A stretch of 60,522 bases of DNA from contig NZ_FOQM01000043.1 of assembly GCF_900113735.1 (NCBI RefSeq), positions 1-60,522 on the forward strand. Direction: 5' to 3'. Below, one piece after another: positions 45,835-55,548 of the stretch. The position numbers were made by a program, and so were the translations under genes. The notes below the pieces were generated by a model, which worked only from the letters and a program-made list of their open reading frames with translations, was not told where the DNA came from and did not search any database. Each line of letters starts with the position of its first letter. The first letter of the stretch is position 1. The DNA is from Bradyrhizobium sp. Gha (GTDB lineage: Bacteria > Pseudomonadota > Alphaproteobacteria > Rhizobiales > Xanthobacteraceae).

Positions 45835-46389
45835 TCATTCCGCGCTGATCAGCTTGTCTTTTAGCTCGCTTTGGCAAGATCGTCGTCCTCCGGCGAGTTC
45901 AGATAGATTCCCGACATGGTGTCGACCCAGCGGATCCGGGACCTGGCGGGCGAGGCTTGCTACGGCTTGCAGCAGATTGGCGCGCGAGACGATGCCGACG
46001 AGCTTGTCGCCGCGGACGACCGGCAGGCGCTTGATGTTGTTCCGCTCCATCAGATCGACGATCTCCGCGAGCGCGGTGTCCTCGGTGATGGTGGTGGGTT
46101 GCTTGGTCATCACCTCCGAGATCTTGCGGCCATGCTCCTGGACGAAGTCACTGGCCGATCTGCCGGGGCCGAGAATAAACCGCAGGAAGCCGCGCCGTAT
46201 GCGCCCGGTCCCGATTTCGCTGCGGCGGAGGAAGTCCCCCGCCGACACGATGCCGACGAGCTTGCCGGCAGCGTCGACCAACGTGAGGCCGCTGACGTGC
46301 CGTTTCAGCATGATGTTGGCCGCCTCGACGATGCTGGTGTCGGGCGTGACCGAAATGACGGACCGGGTCATGATCTGGTGGGCGCGCAT
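45835..46389 (-). CDS. CBS-domain protein that has lost its BON domain
   Basis: 184 residues from ATG 46389, which has GGAG upstream. Two CBS domains are complete: MRAHQIMTRSVISVTPDTSI through LVGIVSAGDFLRR, and ISEVMTKQPTTITEDTALAE through LVGIVSRANLLQAV. Relatives continue into a BON domain. Here the frame leaves the family after LARQVPDPLG, while another frame at about 45933-45862 carries the usual protein end WVDTMSGIYLNSPED. A deletion plus frame change removed the BON part. The CBS pair may still bind adenosine ligands. A FixK box stands 64 bases upstream. Confidence 0.8.
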   Translation of the reverse strand: MRAHQIMTRSVISVTPDTSIVEAANIMLKRHVSGLTLVDAAGKLVGIVSAGDFLRRSEIGTGRIRRGFLRFILGPGRSASDFVQEHGRKISEVMTKQPTTITEDTALAEIVDLMERNNIKRLPVVRGDKLVGIVSRANLLQAVASLARQVPDPLGRHHVGNLSELAGGRRSCQSELKDKLISAE

Positions 46390-46452
46390 GGCATGCTCCG
46401 CAAGTTTCGCGAATTCGAAGGCGGAAGTGTAATCCAGGCGCGAAAGGCCGAT

Positions 46453-46466
46453 TTGACCCAGGTCAA
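46453..46466. promoter_or_regulatory. FixK/FNR box between CBS gene and phaC remnant
   Basis: TTGACCCAGGTCAA is an exact TTGA-N6-TCAA match. It lies 64 bases before the CBS gene (minus) and 129 bases before the phaC remnant (plus), so it could serve either. Confidence 0.7.
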
Positions 46467-46594
46467 CCCGGCGGGGCCGTCGATACCGGCCAGGCAATCG
46501 TGACCGGGCGCGCAGTTGATGCAGCTCAACGCAGCGCCCGGAGGGAATGATCATATCCCATTATGGACATCGACATGCCCGGGACCATTCAGCC

Positions 46595-47748
46595 ATGAAC
46601 GTCGTGCAGACTTTCCAGCGGACCGACCAAGAGATAGCCCCGGCAGGCTCCCCCGATCCAGCCGTGAGCATCGTCCCGGCGACGACTCGCGAACACGTTC
46701 AGCCCGAGCCACGGGCGGCTGCGATCGGCCCGCGCCGGATCCATATCCCATCGACCGCGCAATTCACGCGATGCTCGCGCGACTGACGGGAGGGTTGTCG
46801 CCGCTTGCGCTGTCGCTCGCTTATCTGGATTGGGCTACGCATCTTGCGGCTGCGCCACAGCGCCAGACCGAGATTGTCCGCAACGTCGTTCGGGATACCG
46901 GCCGGCTCCTCGATGCCGTGGTGCATGCGGTATCGCCGGGCCGAAAGCCTTGGTCGGTGATTCAGCCGCAGGCGGGCGATCGCCGTTTCTCGGAGCCGCA
47001 ATGGGAAACGCCGCTGTTCAACCTGCTGGCGTAGGCGTTCCTGCTCGGTGAGCAATGGTGGCACGACGCGACGACGGGCGTGCGTGGCGTCGCGCCGGCG
47101 AACGAGGCGATCGTCGAGTTCTCGGTGCGCCAGATGCTCGACATACTGGCCCCGTCGAATTTCGCAGCGACCAATCCCGAAGTCCTAGAGAAGGCGTTTA
47201 AGAGCGGCGGCGAGAATTTCGTCTTCGGTTGTGGTGCAACGATCTGATGCGCTCGCCCGGAAAGCAACCCGACGACGGCGGCTTCATCGTCGGCGAGACG
47301 GTTGCGGCTTCGCCCGGCAAGGTCGTCTATCGCAACGATCTGATCGAGCTCATCCAGTATCTTCCGACAACCGACAAGGTTCGACCTGAGCCGATCCTGA
47401 TCGTGCCGGCCTGGATCATGAAGTACTATATCCTCGATCTTTCCCCGCAGAATTCGCCGTCGATGCCGACGTCACTTACCTGCTGACCAGCGGCGGTCAC
47501 AATGCCGGCGTCGTCGCGCCCCCGGACGAGGCGGGACACAGTTATCAGGTAGTGACCAAGCCTGCGGACGCCCCCTATGTCGGCCGTGACGAATGGCTGA
47601 AGCTGGCCCCGCGTTATGAGAGATCGTGGTGGCCCGAATGGACCAACTGGCTTGCGGCGCGTTCTGGCGAGCCATGCGAGCCGCCGCGGATCGGGTTAGG
47701 CAACGCAACCGGTTTGCCTGACGTTCCGGGAAACTACGTTCGTACCTA
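46595..47748 (+). pseudogene. phaC: phaC (polyhydroxyalkanoate synthase) remnant
   Basis: Pieces of one PhaC appear in order across frames: MNVVQTFQRTDQEIAPAGSP (46595), then DRAIHAMLARLTGGLSP and FSEPQWETPLFNLLA-TAG (stop 47032-47034, where relatives have Q), AFLLGEQWWHDATTGVRGVA, then KVVYRNDLIELIQYLPTTDK and WIMKYYILDLSPQN, then after a large deletion near 47455 the C-terminal ADVTYLLTSGGHNAGVVAPP to the stop at 47748. The deletion removes the central alpha/beta-hydrolase part with the catalytic cysteine box, so no activity is possible. Confidence 0.9.
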
Positions 47749-47773
47749 GAGCATGATCCAAACCCGCAGGCTG

Positions 47774-47787
47774 TTGATGCGGATCAA
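47774..47787. promoter_or_regulatory. FixK/FNR box upstream of the stress-protein gene
   Basis: TTGATGCGGATCAA is a perfect dyad (TTGAT-N4-ATCAA), 48 bases before the ATG of the universal stress protein remnant, a usual distance for activation. Confidence 0.8.
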
Positions 47788-47835
47788 GCGCCCCCATCGC
47801 GGGATCGCCTAGTCTGGCTGCCAAGGAGAACTCTG

Positions 47836-48620
47836 ATGCCCATCAAGGATGTCCTTCTGCCACTCATTGGCGAATCGTACGAGCCGACGCTTGCCGCGAT
47901 CGAGAAATGTGTGGCGCTCGCCGCCGGTCTCGGCGCCAGGGTCACGGCGCTCGCGCTTGAGGATCAGGTCCTCGTGCGACCGAAAGTGGTGTCGCCGGAC
48001 GGTCCTGCTGCCGCCAAGCCGGCCGAGACCAGTGATATGCAACGGCTGCTGAATGCGCTCAACGATGCGGCCTCGCGCAAGAACGTTCGAGCCGAGCGGC
48101 GATCCGGCAAGATGCCGGTGGAGCAGATTGCATCAACGCTGGCCGAACACGCGCGTTTCAACGACCTTACGTTGGTGACGGTGCGGCCGCATGACAGTTG
48201 CACCGAGCGCGTCATCGAGACGCTGCTGTTCGAATCCGGCCGACCTCTGCTGCTTTGCCCGGAACACCGCGCGGCTGAACTGCGCGCCAATTTCGAGAAC
48301 ATCGTGATTGCCTGGGACAATTCCGCGCGCGCGGCCCGTGCGGTCGGATGCACTGCCGTTCCTTAGGGACGCCGCCTCCGTTCGCGTCCTCACGGTGACG
48401 GACGGCAACACCGAGACCATCCAGCGTTCCGGCGCGGATCTCATCGACCACCTCAAGGAGCATGGCGTCCGCGCCTCCTTCGAGATGGTGAACGGCAGCG
48501 GGAGCTCGACAGGCAAGGTGATCGGAACCTGGGCGCAGGCCCATGAGATCGATGCTCTGGGGCGGCGTGACCAAAACGGTCATCGGCCAGCCACCGTGCT
48601 GGGTTATGATCTCGCACTAG
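47836..48620 (+). pseudogene. Universal stress protein, frameshifted and internally deleted
   Basis: The frame from ATG 47836 (ribosome site AAGGAG) reads MPIKDVLLPLIGESYEPTLA through VIAWDNSARAARAVG, a UspA domain and the start of a second. An indel near 48347 ends it; another frame continues DALPFLRDAASVRVLTVTDG and GSGSSTGKVIGTWAQAHEID. A third frame has the protein end LWGGVTKTVIGQPPCWVMIS to the stop at 48618-48620. About a dozen residues between are missing relative to the Usp pattern. The gene is broken despite an intact FixK box. Confidence 0.85.
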
Positions 48621-48680
48621 CCGGTTCCGTCATAGATCCGAGTAGCTGTCGGATACCCGCCCGATCGGACGATTGCAGCC

Positions 48681-51365
48681 ATGTCGACCTACCGCCTGAA
48701 AAATCTGCTCTCGCCCAGATCGGTCGCGCTTGTCGGAGGGAGCGCTGGGCGCGCGTCCGGCGTGCCGTTCTGGAGAACATCGCCAACGCAGGGTTCAAAC
48801 GTCAGTTCGCACTGGTCAACCCGCGCTACGCCGAGATCGGCGGCATCGCTGCCGTGAACAGGCTCGACAAGTTGCCATTGTTCCCGAGCTGGTCGTGATC
48901 ACCGCGCCCGCCGGCGAGGTTCCCGCGATCATCGACCAGGCCGGGCGCCTCGGTTCGGCCGGAGCCCTTATCGTATCGGCCGGGCTCGGCCATGGACCGG
49001 GATCTCTGCACGAGGCGACGCTCGCGCCGCGCGAGAATACGGCATGCGGCTGGTCGGGCCCAACTGCCTCGGGATCATGATGCCGGGCGCGAAGCTCAAT
49101 GCCAGCTTCGCCGCGCATATGCCGGGCGCGGGAACCTCGCGCTGATCTCGCAGTCAGGCGCGATTGCGGCCGGCATGGTCGATTGGGCCGCGCAGCGCGG
49201 CGTCGGCTCTTCCGGTATCGTGTCAATCGGCGACCAGATCGATGTCGACATTGCCGACCTGCTTGATCATTTCGCGCTGGACCACAAGACGCGGGCGATC
49301 CTGCTGTACATCGAGGCCATCAAGGATGCGCGCAAGTTCATGTCGGCGGCGCGCGGCTGCGCGCGTCAAGCCCGTCGTTGTAGTGAAGTCCGGCCGCATG
49401 GCGCAGGGCGCCAAAGCGGCGGCGACACATACGGGCGCGCTGGCGGGCTCGGATGCGGTCTATGACGCGGCGTTCCGCCGCGCCGGCGTGCTAAGGGTCG
49501 CGGATCTGCGCGAGCTGTTCGATTGCGCCGAGACGCTCGGCAGGGTCGAGTCGCCGGCGGGAAAGCGCCTCGCCATCCTGACCAATGGCGGCGGCATCGG
49601 CGTCCTCGCCATCGACCGGCTGGTCGAGCTTGGCGGCATCCCCGCGCCGATGACGGACGAGACGCGGAGCAAGCTCGCTGCGGTGTTGCCGTCGACCTGG
49701 TCTGGCGCCAATCCGGTCAATATCGTCGGCGATGCGGATGCCGGGCGCTATGCTGCGGCGCTGGAGGTCTTGCTCGCCGACCCCGGCAACGATGCAATCC
49801 TGGTGCTCAACGTGCAGACCGCAATCGCCTCTGCGGTCGACATCGCCGAGACCGTCACCGCGCGGGTCAAGACCTATCGCGAGCAGCATCGCAGCTGGGC
49901 AAAGCCGGTGCTTGCCGCCTGGGTCGGTGCCGATCAGAGGATCATCGAAACGCTGAGCGGTGCCGGCATTCCGAACTATCCGACCGAGGACGACGCGGTC
50001 CGGGGCTTCATGCATCTGGTCCGGCACCGCGAGGTCATCGAGGAGCTGAGCCAGGTGCCTCCGGCGATGCCCGACACTTTCGTCCCCGATGTCGAAGCAG
50101 CCAGGACGATCGTGACAGGCGCCATCGCCGACGGTCGCAAATGGCTCGAGCCGGTCGAAATCAAGCATCTGCTCGAGGCCTACGACATCGCGATGGTGCC
50201 AACCTATGCGGCCGCCAATGTCGAAGAGGCCGTGAGTTGCGCCAACGAGATGTTCGCGCAAGGCTCGACCGTGGTGCTCAAGATCATGTCGCGGGACATC
50301 GTGCACAAATCGGACGTCGGCGGCGTCGTTCTCAACCTGACCACGCCCGAGGCGGTGCGCGCGGCGGCGGCCAATATTCTTGCCCGGGCGAGGAAGTTGC
50401 GCCCCGAAGCCCGCATCGCCGGTGTCATCGTGCAGGCCATGGTCGTCAAGGCGAAGGCGCGCGAGCTGATCCTCGGTCTTGCCGACGATCCGATCTTCGG
50501 CACCGTCGTCGTCTTTGGCCGCGGCGGCACTGCTGTGGAGATCATCAACGACAAGGCGCTCGCGCTGCCTCCGCTCGACCTTCAGCTCGCCCGCGACCTG
50601 ATCGAGCGCACGCGGGTCTCGCGCCTGCTGCGCGCCTACCCGGACGTGCCGGCCGTCAAGCAGGACGCCGTCGCCACGGTGCTGGTCAAGCTGGCGCAGA
50701 TGGCCGCCGATATCCCGGAGATCCGCGAATTCGATATCAACCCGCTGCTCGCGGACGAAACCGGCGTGACGGCGGTCGACGCCCGCGTCGCGGTGGGATC
50801 GCCTCAGCGCCTGTTTGTCGGTCCTGGCCTCGCCAATTTCGCCGTTCGCGCCTATCCCTCGCAATGGGAGCGACATTTGCAGCTCAAGGACGGCTGGCGC
50901 ATCTTCGTGCGGCCGCTTCGTCCCGAAGACGAGCCGACCATCCATGAGTTCCTGCGCCACGTCACCTCGCACGATCTCCGTCTGCGCTTCTTCGCGCCGA
51001 TGAAGGAGTTCACGCACGAATTCATCGCGCGTCTGACCCAGCTCGACTATGCGCGCGCGATGGCGTTCATCGCACTAGACGAGGCCACCCATGAGATGGT
51101 GGGCGTGGTCCGGATTCACTCCGACTCGATCTACGAGAGCGGCGAATACGCCATCCTGCTACGGTCCGACCTCAAGGGCAGGGGGCTCGGATGGGTCCTG
51201 ATGCAGCTCATCATCGAATATGCGCGGTCGGAGGGGCTGAAGGCCATATCTTGCGACGTGCTCCAGGAGAACACCGTGATGTTGGACATGTGCCGCCAGC
51301 TCGGCTTCGACGTGAAGCCGGATCCGGCCGAGCCGGACATCTGCGACGTTAGGCTGAAGCTCTGA
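48681..51365 (+). pseudogene. Acyl-CoA synthetase (ADP-forming)/GNAT fusion, frameshifted in its 5' part
   Basis: The original protein began MSTYRLKNLLSPRSVALVGG at 48681. The CoA-binding domain is spread over several frames, with shifts near 48745, 48885, 49040, 49128 and 49360 (pieces ENIANAGFKRQFALVNPRYA, PELVVITAPAGEVPAIIDQA, MRLVGPNCLGIMMPGAK, GNLALISQSGAIAAGMVDWA). From about 49360 to 51365 one frame is intact and carries the ligase-CoA and ATP-grasp parts and a C-terminal GNAT domain (YAILLRSDLKGRGLGWVLMQ). Such fusions acetylate proteins or make acyl-CoA. Five indels in 700 bases, none in the next 2000. Confidence 0.85.
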
Positions 51366-51405
51366 ACAGGATCGTTGCGGTTGGCGGGTCGCCGACCCTC
51401 CGGGC

Positions 51406-51902
51406 TTAGGCGGGCGTTTCGTTTGATGCCACAGCAGCATGCGGCGCAGGCTCCGTAGCCGGCTTCTTCAGGCTCTTGACGATGATGGCAATCAGGGGGA
51501 CCAGGACCGGCACGAGTCCCGTTAGGGGATGGTGCACCGCTCCGCTCACCTGGGCCTGGAGCGCCCGAGCTTCCAGTTGCAGGGCTTCGACCGAGGCGCC
51601 ATGGATTTCGCTTGCGAGCTCGATTTCGCGGCCCGAGGGCGGCCTGCCCGCGATGATGAACAGGACCGCGGCAATGGTGAAATTGAGCGCGCCGAGAATG
51701 GCTGCCGCGACAATCGCGCTCCAGATCTGGATCAGGGCGAAATAGGCGGACAGCTCGAGCATCAACAGACCGAAGGCGGCGATCAGCACCGCGAAGGCCC
51801 GCAAGCCCAGCCCGACCAGCAGATGGCGCAGACGGATATCGGCGTGATCCTGTCGGTGCGCCAGAGCGCGCGCAGGTGTTTGATGACGTTTTCCGTATTC
51901 AC
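51406..51902 (-). pseudogene. Phage-holin-like membrane protein, frameshifted near the start
   Basis: From GTG 51902 the minus strand begins VNTENVIKHLRALWRTDRIT. An indel near 51850 moves the continuation (ADIRLRHLLVGLGLRAF) to the frame that then reads LIAAFGLLMLELSAYFALIQ and AAAILGALNFTIAAVLFIIA, two membrane helices, followed by a helical segment and LTGLVPVLVPLIAIIVKSLK. The shape fits small DUF1469-like membrane proteins; family assignment is tentative. It directly follows the DUF883-like gene (TAGGTG junction), so the two formed an operon behind a FixK box. Confidence 0.6.
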
Positions 51903-52178
51903 CTAGTGTCTCCTCAGCATGAAGCCGACGACCACCCCCAGCGCGAAGGCCGAGGCCAGTGATGCTACGGAGCGCTCCGTCATGAGACCCTGAAGCTGCT
52001 CCCGCTCTTCGCTGACGGTCTCGCCGAGCTCCGCCAGCGCAGCCTTGATCTGGTCGGCCAAGGCGGCGGTGCGCTCCCGGGACGTGTCGAACATCTGCTG
52101 ACCGGCCATGCTCAAAAGGCGCGCGACATCGACCTTCATCGCGTTCAGCTCATTGCTCATGTTGCCGGTGTCGAACAT
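51903..52178 (-). CDS. DUF883/ElaB-like membrane-anchored small protein
   Basis: 91 residues from ATG 52178 with GGAG upstream. A long amphipathic helical part (MSNELNAMKVDVARLLSMAG, ADQIKAALAELGETVSEERE) ends in a C-terminal membrane segment VASLASAFALGVVVGFMLRR. This layout is that of ElaB/YqjD/DUF883 proteins, inner-membrane stress proteins that can bind ribosomes. It is one of the few intact genes between 44 and 55 kb. A FixK box lies 52 bases upstream. Confidence 0.7.
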   Translation of the reverse strand: MFDTGNMSNELNAMKVDVARLLSMAGQQMFDTSRERTAALADQIKAALAELGETVSEEREQLQGLMTERSVASLASAFALGVVVGFMLRRH

Positions 52179-52229
52179 TGGCGGTCTCCTTTGCATCGAA
52201 CAAACCTATGCGAGCGCGCATGAGGGTCG

Positions 52230-52243
52230 TTGATTTGCGTCAA
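52230..52243. promoter_or_regulatory. FixK/FNR box of the DUF883-like operon
   Basis: TTGATTTGCGTCAA matches TTGA-N6-TCAA exactly and lies 52 bases before the minus-strand ATG at 52178. Confidence 0.8.
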
Positions 52244-52271
52244 GGAGGTGAGCCCGCGTCCCGGCTGCTCT

Positions 52272-52285
52272 TTGAGGTAGGTCAA
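52272..52285. promoter_or_regulatory. FixK/FNR box of the MlaE-type operon
   Basis: TTGAGGTAGGTCAA matches TTGA-N6-TCAA exactly, 64 bases before the plus-strand GTG at 52349. With the box at 52230 it makes a divergent pair 28 bases apart. Confidence 0.8.
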
Positions 52286-52348
52286 TCGGGTCCCTCCATG
52301 ACGACCTAACCTCGAAGCTATCGGGGTCGGTCCCATGAGGATTTAGGC

Positions 52349-53486
52349 GTGAATTCGGAACCTCTGCTGCTGGCAACGCCCTCCGGCGAAGCGCTCGAAT
52401 TGCGGCCGGAAGGGCCTTGGAACGCCGCCAATGTGGGTAAGCTCGAAGCGCTGTCGCGAGCGGTCAGGGCAGATGTCGATCGCTCGAAGCTCGTCAGGCT
52501 CGACATGGCCGGCATCAGCGACCTCGACACGCTCGGCGCCTGGCTTCTGGAGAGACTGTCGCGCGGGGGTGCATCGTCGGGTCGGTCCTCCGAGTTTGTC
52601 GGAGTGGCCGATCATTTCAGCGGTCTGATAGACGAGGTTCGCCAGGTCAACCGGCACACGCCACGGCCGGCACCGGCGCCCAATCCGGTTGTGGGCAGAC
52701 TGCACGATCTCGGCAAGTCCACGGTCGAGGCCCGGGAGGATGTGACCGTCTTCCTCGGAATGCTCGGTGCGCTCTTCATGTCCCTGATCGGCGTGCTGCG
52801 GCGGCCCCGGTCACTGCGGCTGACCTCGCTGATCTATCAGCTTTATAGGATCGGGTGGCAGGCAATCCCCATCGTCATGCTGATCACCTTTCTGATCGGC
52901 GCGATCATCGCGCAGCAGGGCTTCTTCCATTTCCGCAGGTTCGGCGCGGAATCCTACACCGTTGACATGGTCGGCATTCTGGTGCTGCGCCGAGCTCGGC
53001 GTGCTCATCGTCGCGATCATGGTCGCCGGCCGTTCGGGCAGCGCCTATACCGCCGAGCTCGGCTCGATGAAGATGCGCGAGGAGATCGACGCGCTCGCGA
53101 CCATGGGCCTCGATCCGGTCGACGTCTTGATCCTGCCGCGGGTGGCTGCCCTGGTCATCGCGCTTCCGATTCTCGGCTTCATCGGATCCATCGCCCCGCT
53201 CTATGGCGGCGGCCTGGTCGCGCAGTTCTACGGCGACATGGGACCGGCGATCTACATCGCGCGGCTGCATGAGGCCATCTCGGTCACTCACTTCGAGGTC
53301 GGCATCCTGAAGGCTCCATTCATGGCGCTGGTGATCGGGATCGTTGCCTGTAGCGAGGGATTGCGCGTGAAAGGCAGTGCGGAGTCGCTCGGCAGGCAGA
53401 CGACGACATCGGTGGTCAAGTCGATCTTCCTGGTGATCGTGCTCGACGGCCTGTTCGCGATTTTCTTCGCCTCGATCGAGATGTGA
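52349..53486 (+). pseudogene. MlaE-type ABC permease with STAS domain, one frameshift
   Basis: From GTG 52349 the frame gives an N-terminal STAS-like domain (LVRLDMAGISDLDTLGAWLL) and the start of the MlaE permease (IVMLITFLIGAIIAQQGFFH) to VDMVGILVLR. One extra C in CTGCGC-C-GAGCTC near 52988 shifts it; the continuing frame reads ELGVLIVAIMVAGRSGSAYT, ELGSMKMREEIDALATMGLD and ends FAIFFASIEM. Except for that base the gene is whole, so a sequencing error would restore it. It exported or imported lipids with the ATPase and MCE protein downstream. Confidence 0.85.
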
Positions 53487-54255
53487 TGATGCCCGAGACA
53501 CAGCAGTTTGCGATCCGCGTTCGTGAGTTGGTGGTCGGCTTTGGCCGTCACACCGTGCTCGATCATCTGTCGCTGGATGTCCTCCGGGGCGAAATTCTCG
53601 GCCTCGTCGGCGCGTCCGGAGGCGGCAAATCGGTCCTGATGCGGACCATCATCGGCCTCGTTCCGCGCCAGAGCGGCACCATCGAGGTGATGGAGCGGCC
53701 AGTCGGCGGCATACATGACGGCGGGACGCAAACTATCGCGGGGCAATGGGGCATCCCGTTTCAGCGGGGCGCGCTGTTCTCCTCGTTGACGGTGCGGCAG
53801 AATGTCCAGTTTCCGCTGCGCGAGAACTTGGCTTTGTCGCCAGAGCTGATGGACGAGATGGCGATTGCCAAGCTCGGTCGGGCTGCGGGCCGAGGATGCC
53901 GACAAATCCGTCAGAGTCCGGAGGCATGACCAAGCGCGTGGCGCTGGCGCGCGCGCTTGCGCTCGATCTGCCGATCCTGTTTCTGGACGAGCCGACCTCC
54001 GGCCTCGATCCGATCGCCGCCGGTGATTTCGACGCTCTCATCAAGACCCTGCAGACGACTCTCGGCCTCACCGTATTTATGGTGACCCACGATCTGGCGA
54101 GCCTGACGACGGTCTGCGACCGAGTCGCGGCGCTGGCCGACGGCGGGATCGGGGCGATCGGTCCGATGCGCGAGCTGCTTCAATCCGAGCATCCCTGGGT
54201 GCGCGCCTATTTCCACGGCAAGCGCTCGCAGATGCTGCAACCTCATATGAGATGA
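53486..54255 (+). pseudogene. MlaF-type ABC ATPase, two frameshifts
   Basis: ATG 53486 overlaps the permease stop. Walker A is LVGASGGGKSVLMRTIIGL. After ELMDEMAIAKLG two indels (near 53880 and 53915) damage the segment before the ABC signature; the signature now reads SESGGMTKRV instead of the usual LSGG. The frame then gives Walker B ILFLDEPTSGLDPIAAGDFD and the H loop VFMVTHDLASL to the stop at 54255. As read, no complete ATPase is made. Confidence 0.85.
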
Positions 54256-54258
54256 GAC

Positions 54259-55356
54259 ATGGAAACGCGCGCTCCCTATGTGCTGATCGGTGCCTTCGTG
54301 CTGACGGCAATCCTTGCGGTGTTCGGCTTCGTCTACTGGCTCAACAACGCCGGCGGCATCGGGCCGCGAACGGCCTACCACGTCCAGTTCCAGGGGCCGG
54401 TGCCCGGTCTCCTGGTCGGCGGCGGCGTACTGTTCAATGGCATTCGTGTCGGCGAGGTGACCGCGCTCGGGCTCGCACCGGACAATCCGCGCATCGTCAA
54501 TGCAACGATTGCGGTCGCATCGACGACGCCGGTGCGTGCGGATACCAGGGTCGGGCTCGAATTCCAGGGCTTGCGTGCCGGTGGTAACGCTGGAAGGCGG
54601 CACGATCGTCGCGAAGTCGGGCGAACCCCCGACCTTGCTTGCCGAGGCGAGCGCAGGCCAGAGCATGACGCAGGCGGCGCGCGACGCATTGCGGCGGGTC
54701 AATAGCGTGCTGGAGGACATTCAGATCCGCTGAAGGATACGATCGCCAATTTCAAGACGTTCTCGGATGGACTTGCGCGCAACGCCGGCAAGCTTGACGG
54801 CATCCTGGCCGGCCTCGAGAAGATGACCGGCGGTGGCCAGCCAGCCCAGAAGATAACCTGCGATCTGCGCGCGCCGCAGGATCTTGGGCCGGCCGGCAAG
54901 ACGCTGGCGGTCTCCTTGGCGATTCCCGAGCCGACCGCCGTCGCAATGCTCCAGACCCAGCGCATGCTGTTCTCGCCGGTTCGCGACACCCCTGGCTTTG
55001 CCGAGTTCCTTTGGGCGGACAGCATTCCAAAGCTGGTGCAGGCGCGCCTGATCGACAGCTTCGAGAACTACGACATCGCGCACGCGCCGTTGCGCACGAC
55101 AGATCTGGGCCAGGCCGACTATCAGCTCCTGATCGACGTCAGGCGGTTTCGGATTGAGACGGAGGGAGAGCCGCAGGTCGAGATCGGGCTGTCCGCGAGG
55201 ATCGTCGACAAGAACGGCAAGGTGGTCGCCTCGCGCATCGTGGAGACGAGCGAAAAACTCGACAAGGTCGAGCCGGCCGCGGCAGTGTCCGCTTTCGACG
55301 CCGCCTTCGCCCGCATCGCAAAGGAGCTGATCGGCTGGACGGTCGGATCGGCCTAG
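54259..55356 (+). pseudogene. MCE (MlaD-like)/PqiC-like fusion, two frameshifts
   Basis: From ATG 54259: one membrane anchor (YVLIGAFVLTAILAVFGFVY) and an MCE domain (FNGIRVGEVTALGLAPDNPR) up to GLEFQGL. Indels near 54578 and 54733 follow; the pieces VPVVTLEGGTIVAKSGEPPT and LKDTIANFKTFSDGLARNAG lie in other frames. The last frame holds an ABC auxiliary lipoprotein-like domain (KITCDLRAPQDLGPAGKTLA, FENYDIAHAPLRTTDLGQAD) to the stop at 55356. PqiC-like auxiliaries are usually separate lipoproteins; the shared reading direction suggests a fused ancestor. Confidence 0.8.
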
Positions 55357-55433
55357 AGCGTGAAGCCTGACGACGATTCGTCCCGATCTCATCGGGGCGA
55401 GAGCGTCTTTAGAAAGCGGCAGCGTCCGCCGAA

Positions 55434-55447
55434 TTGATCTGTATCAA
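55434..55447. promoter_or_regulatory. FixK/FNR box upstream of the FNR-type regulator
   Basis: TTGATCTGTATCAA is a perfect dyad, 101 bases before ATG 55549. This gene would be controlled by FixK2, or by itself. Confidence 0.85.
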
Positions 55448-55548
55448 CTGCCTTTGCCACGGTGAAGTAAAATGCATCGCGCGGTGGACCCGGGTTCGAT
55501 GCGATGGCCGGCTGGTGCTTGGAGCGGTGAACGAAGGCTTCCTTGGTC

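Noticed and set aside
49491..51017. 508-codon open frame on the minus strand
   Set aside because: Shadow of the acyl-CoA synthetase gene in high-GC DNA; histidine- and arginine-rich without recognisable domain.
46595..55356. Programmed frameshifting as explanation for the broken genes
   Set aside because: Indels lie at unrelated sites in many genes, without slippery sequences, and are joined by deletions.
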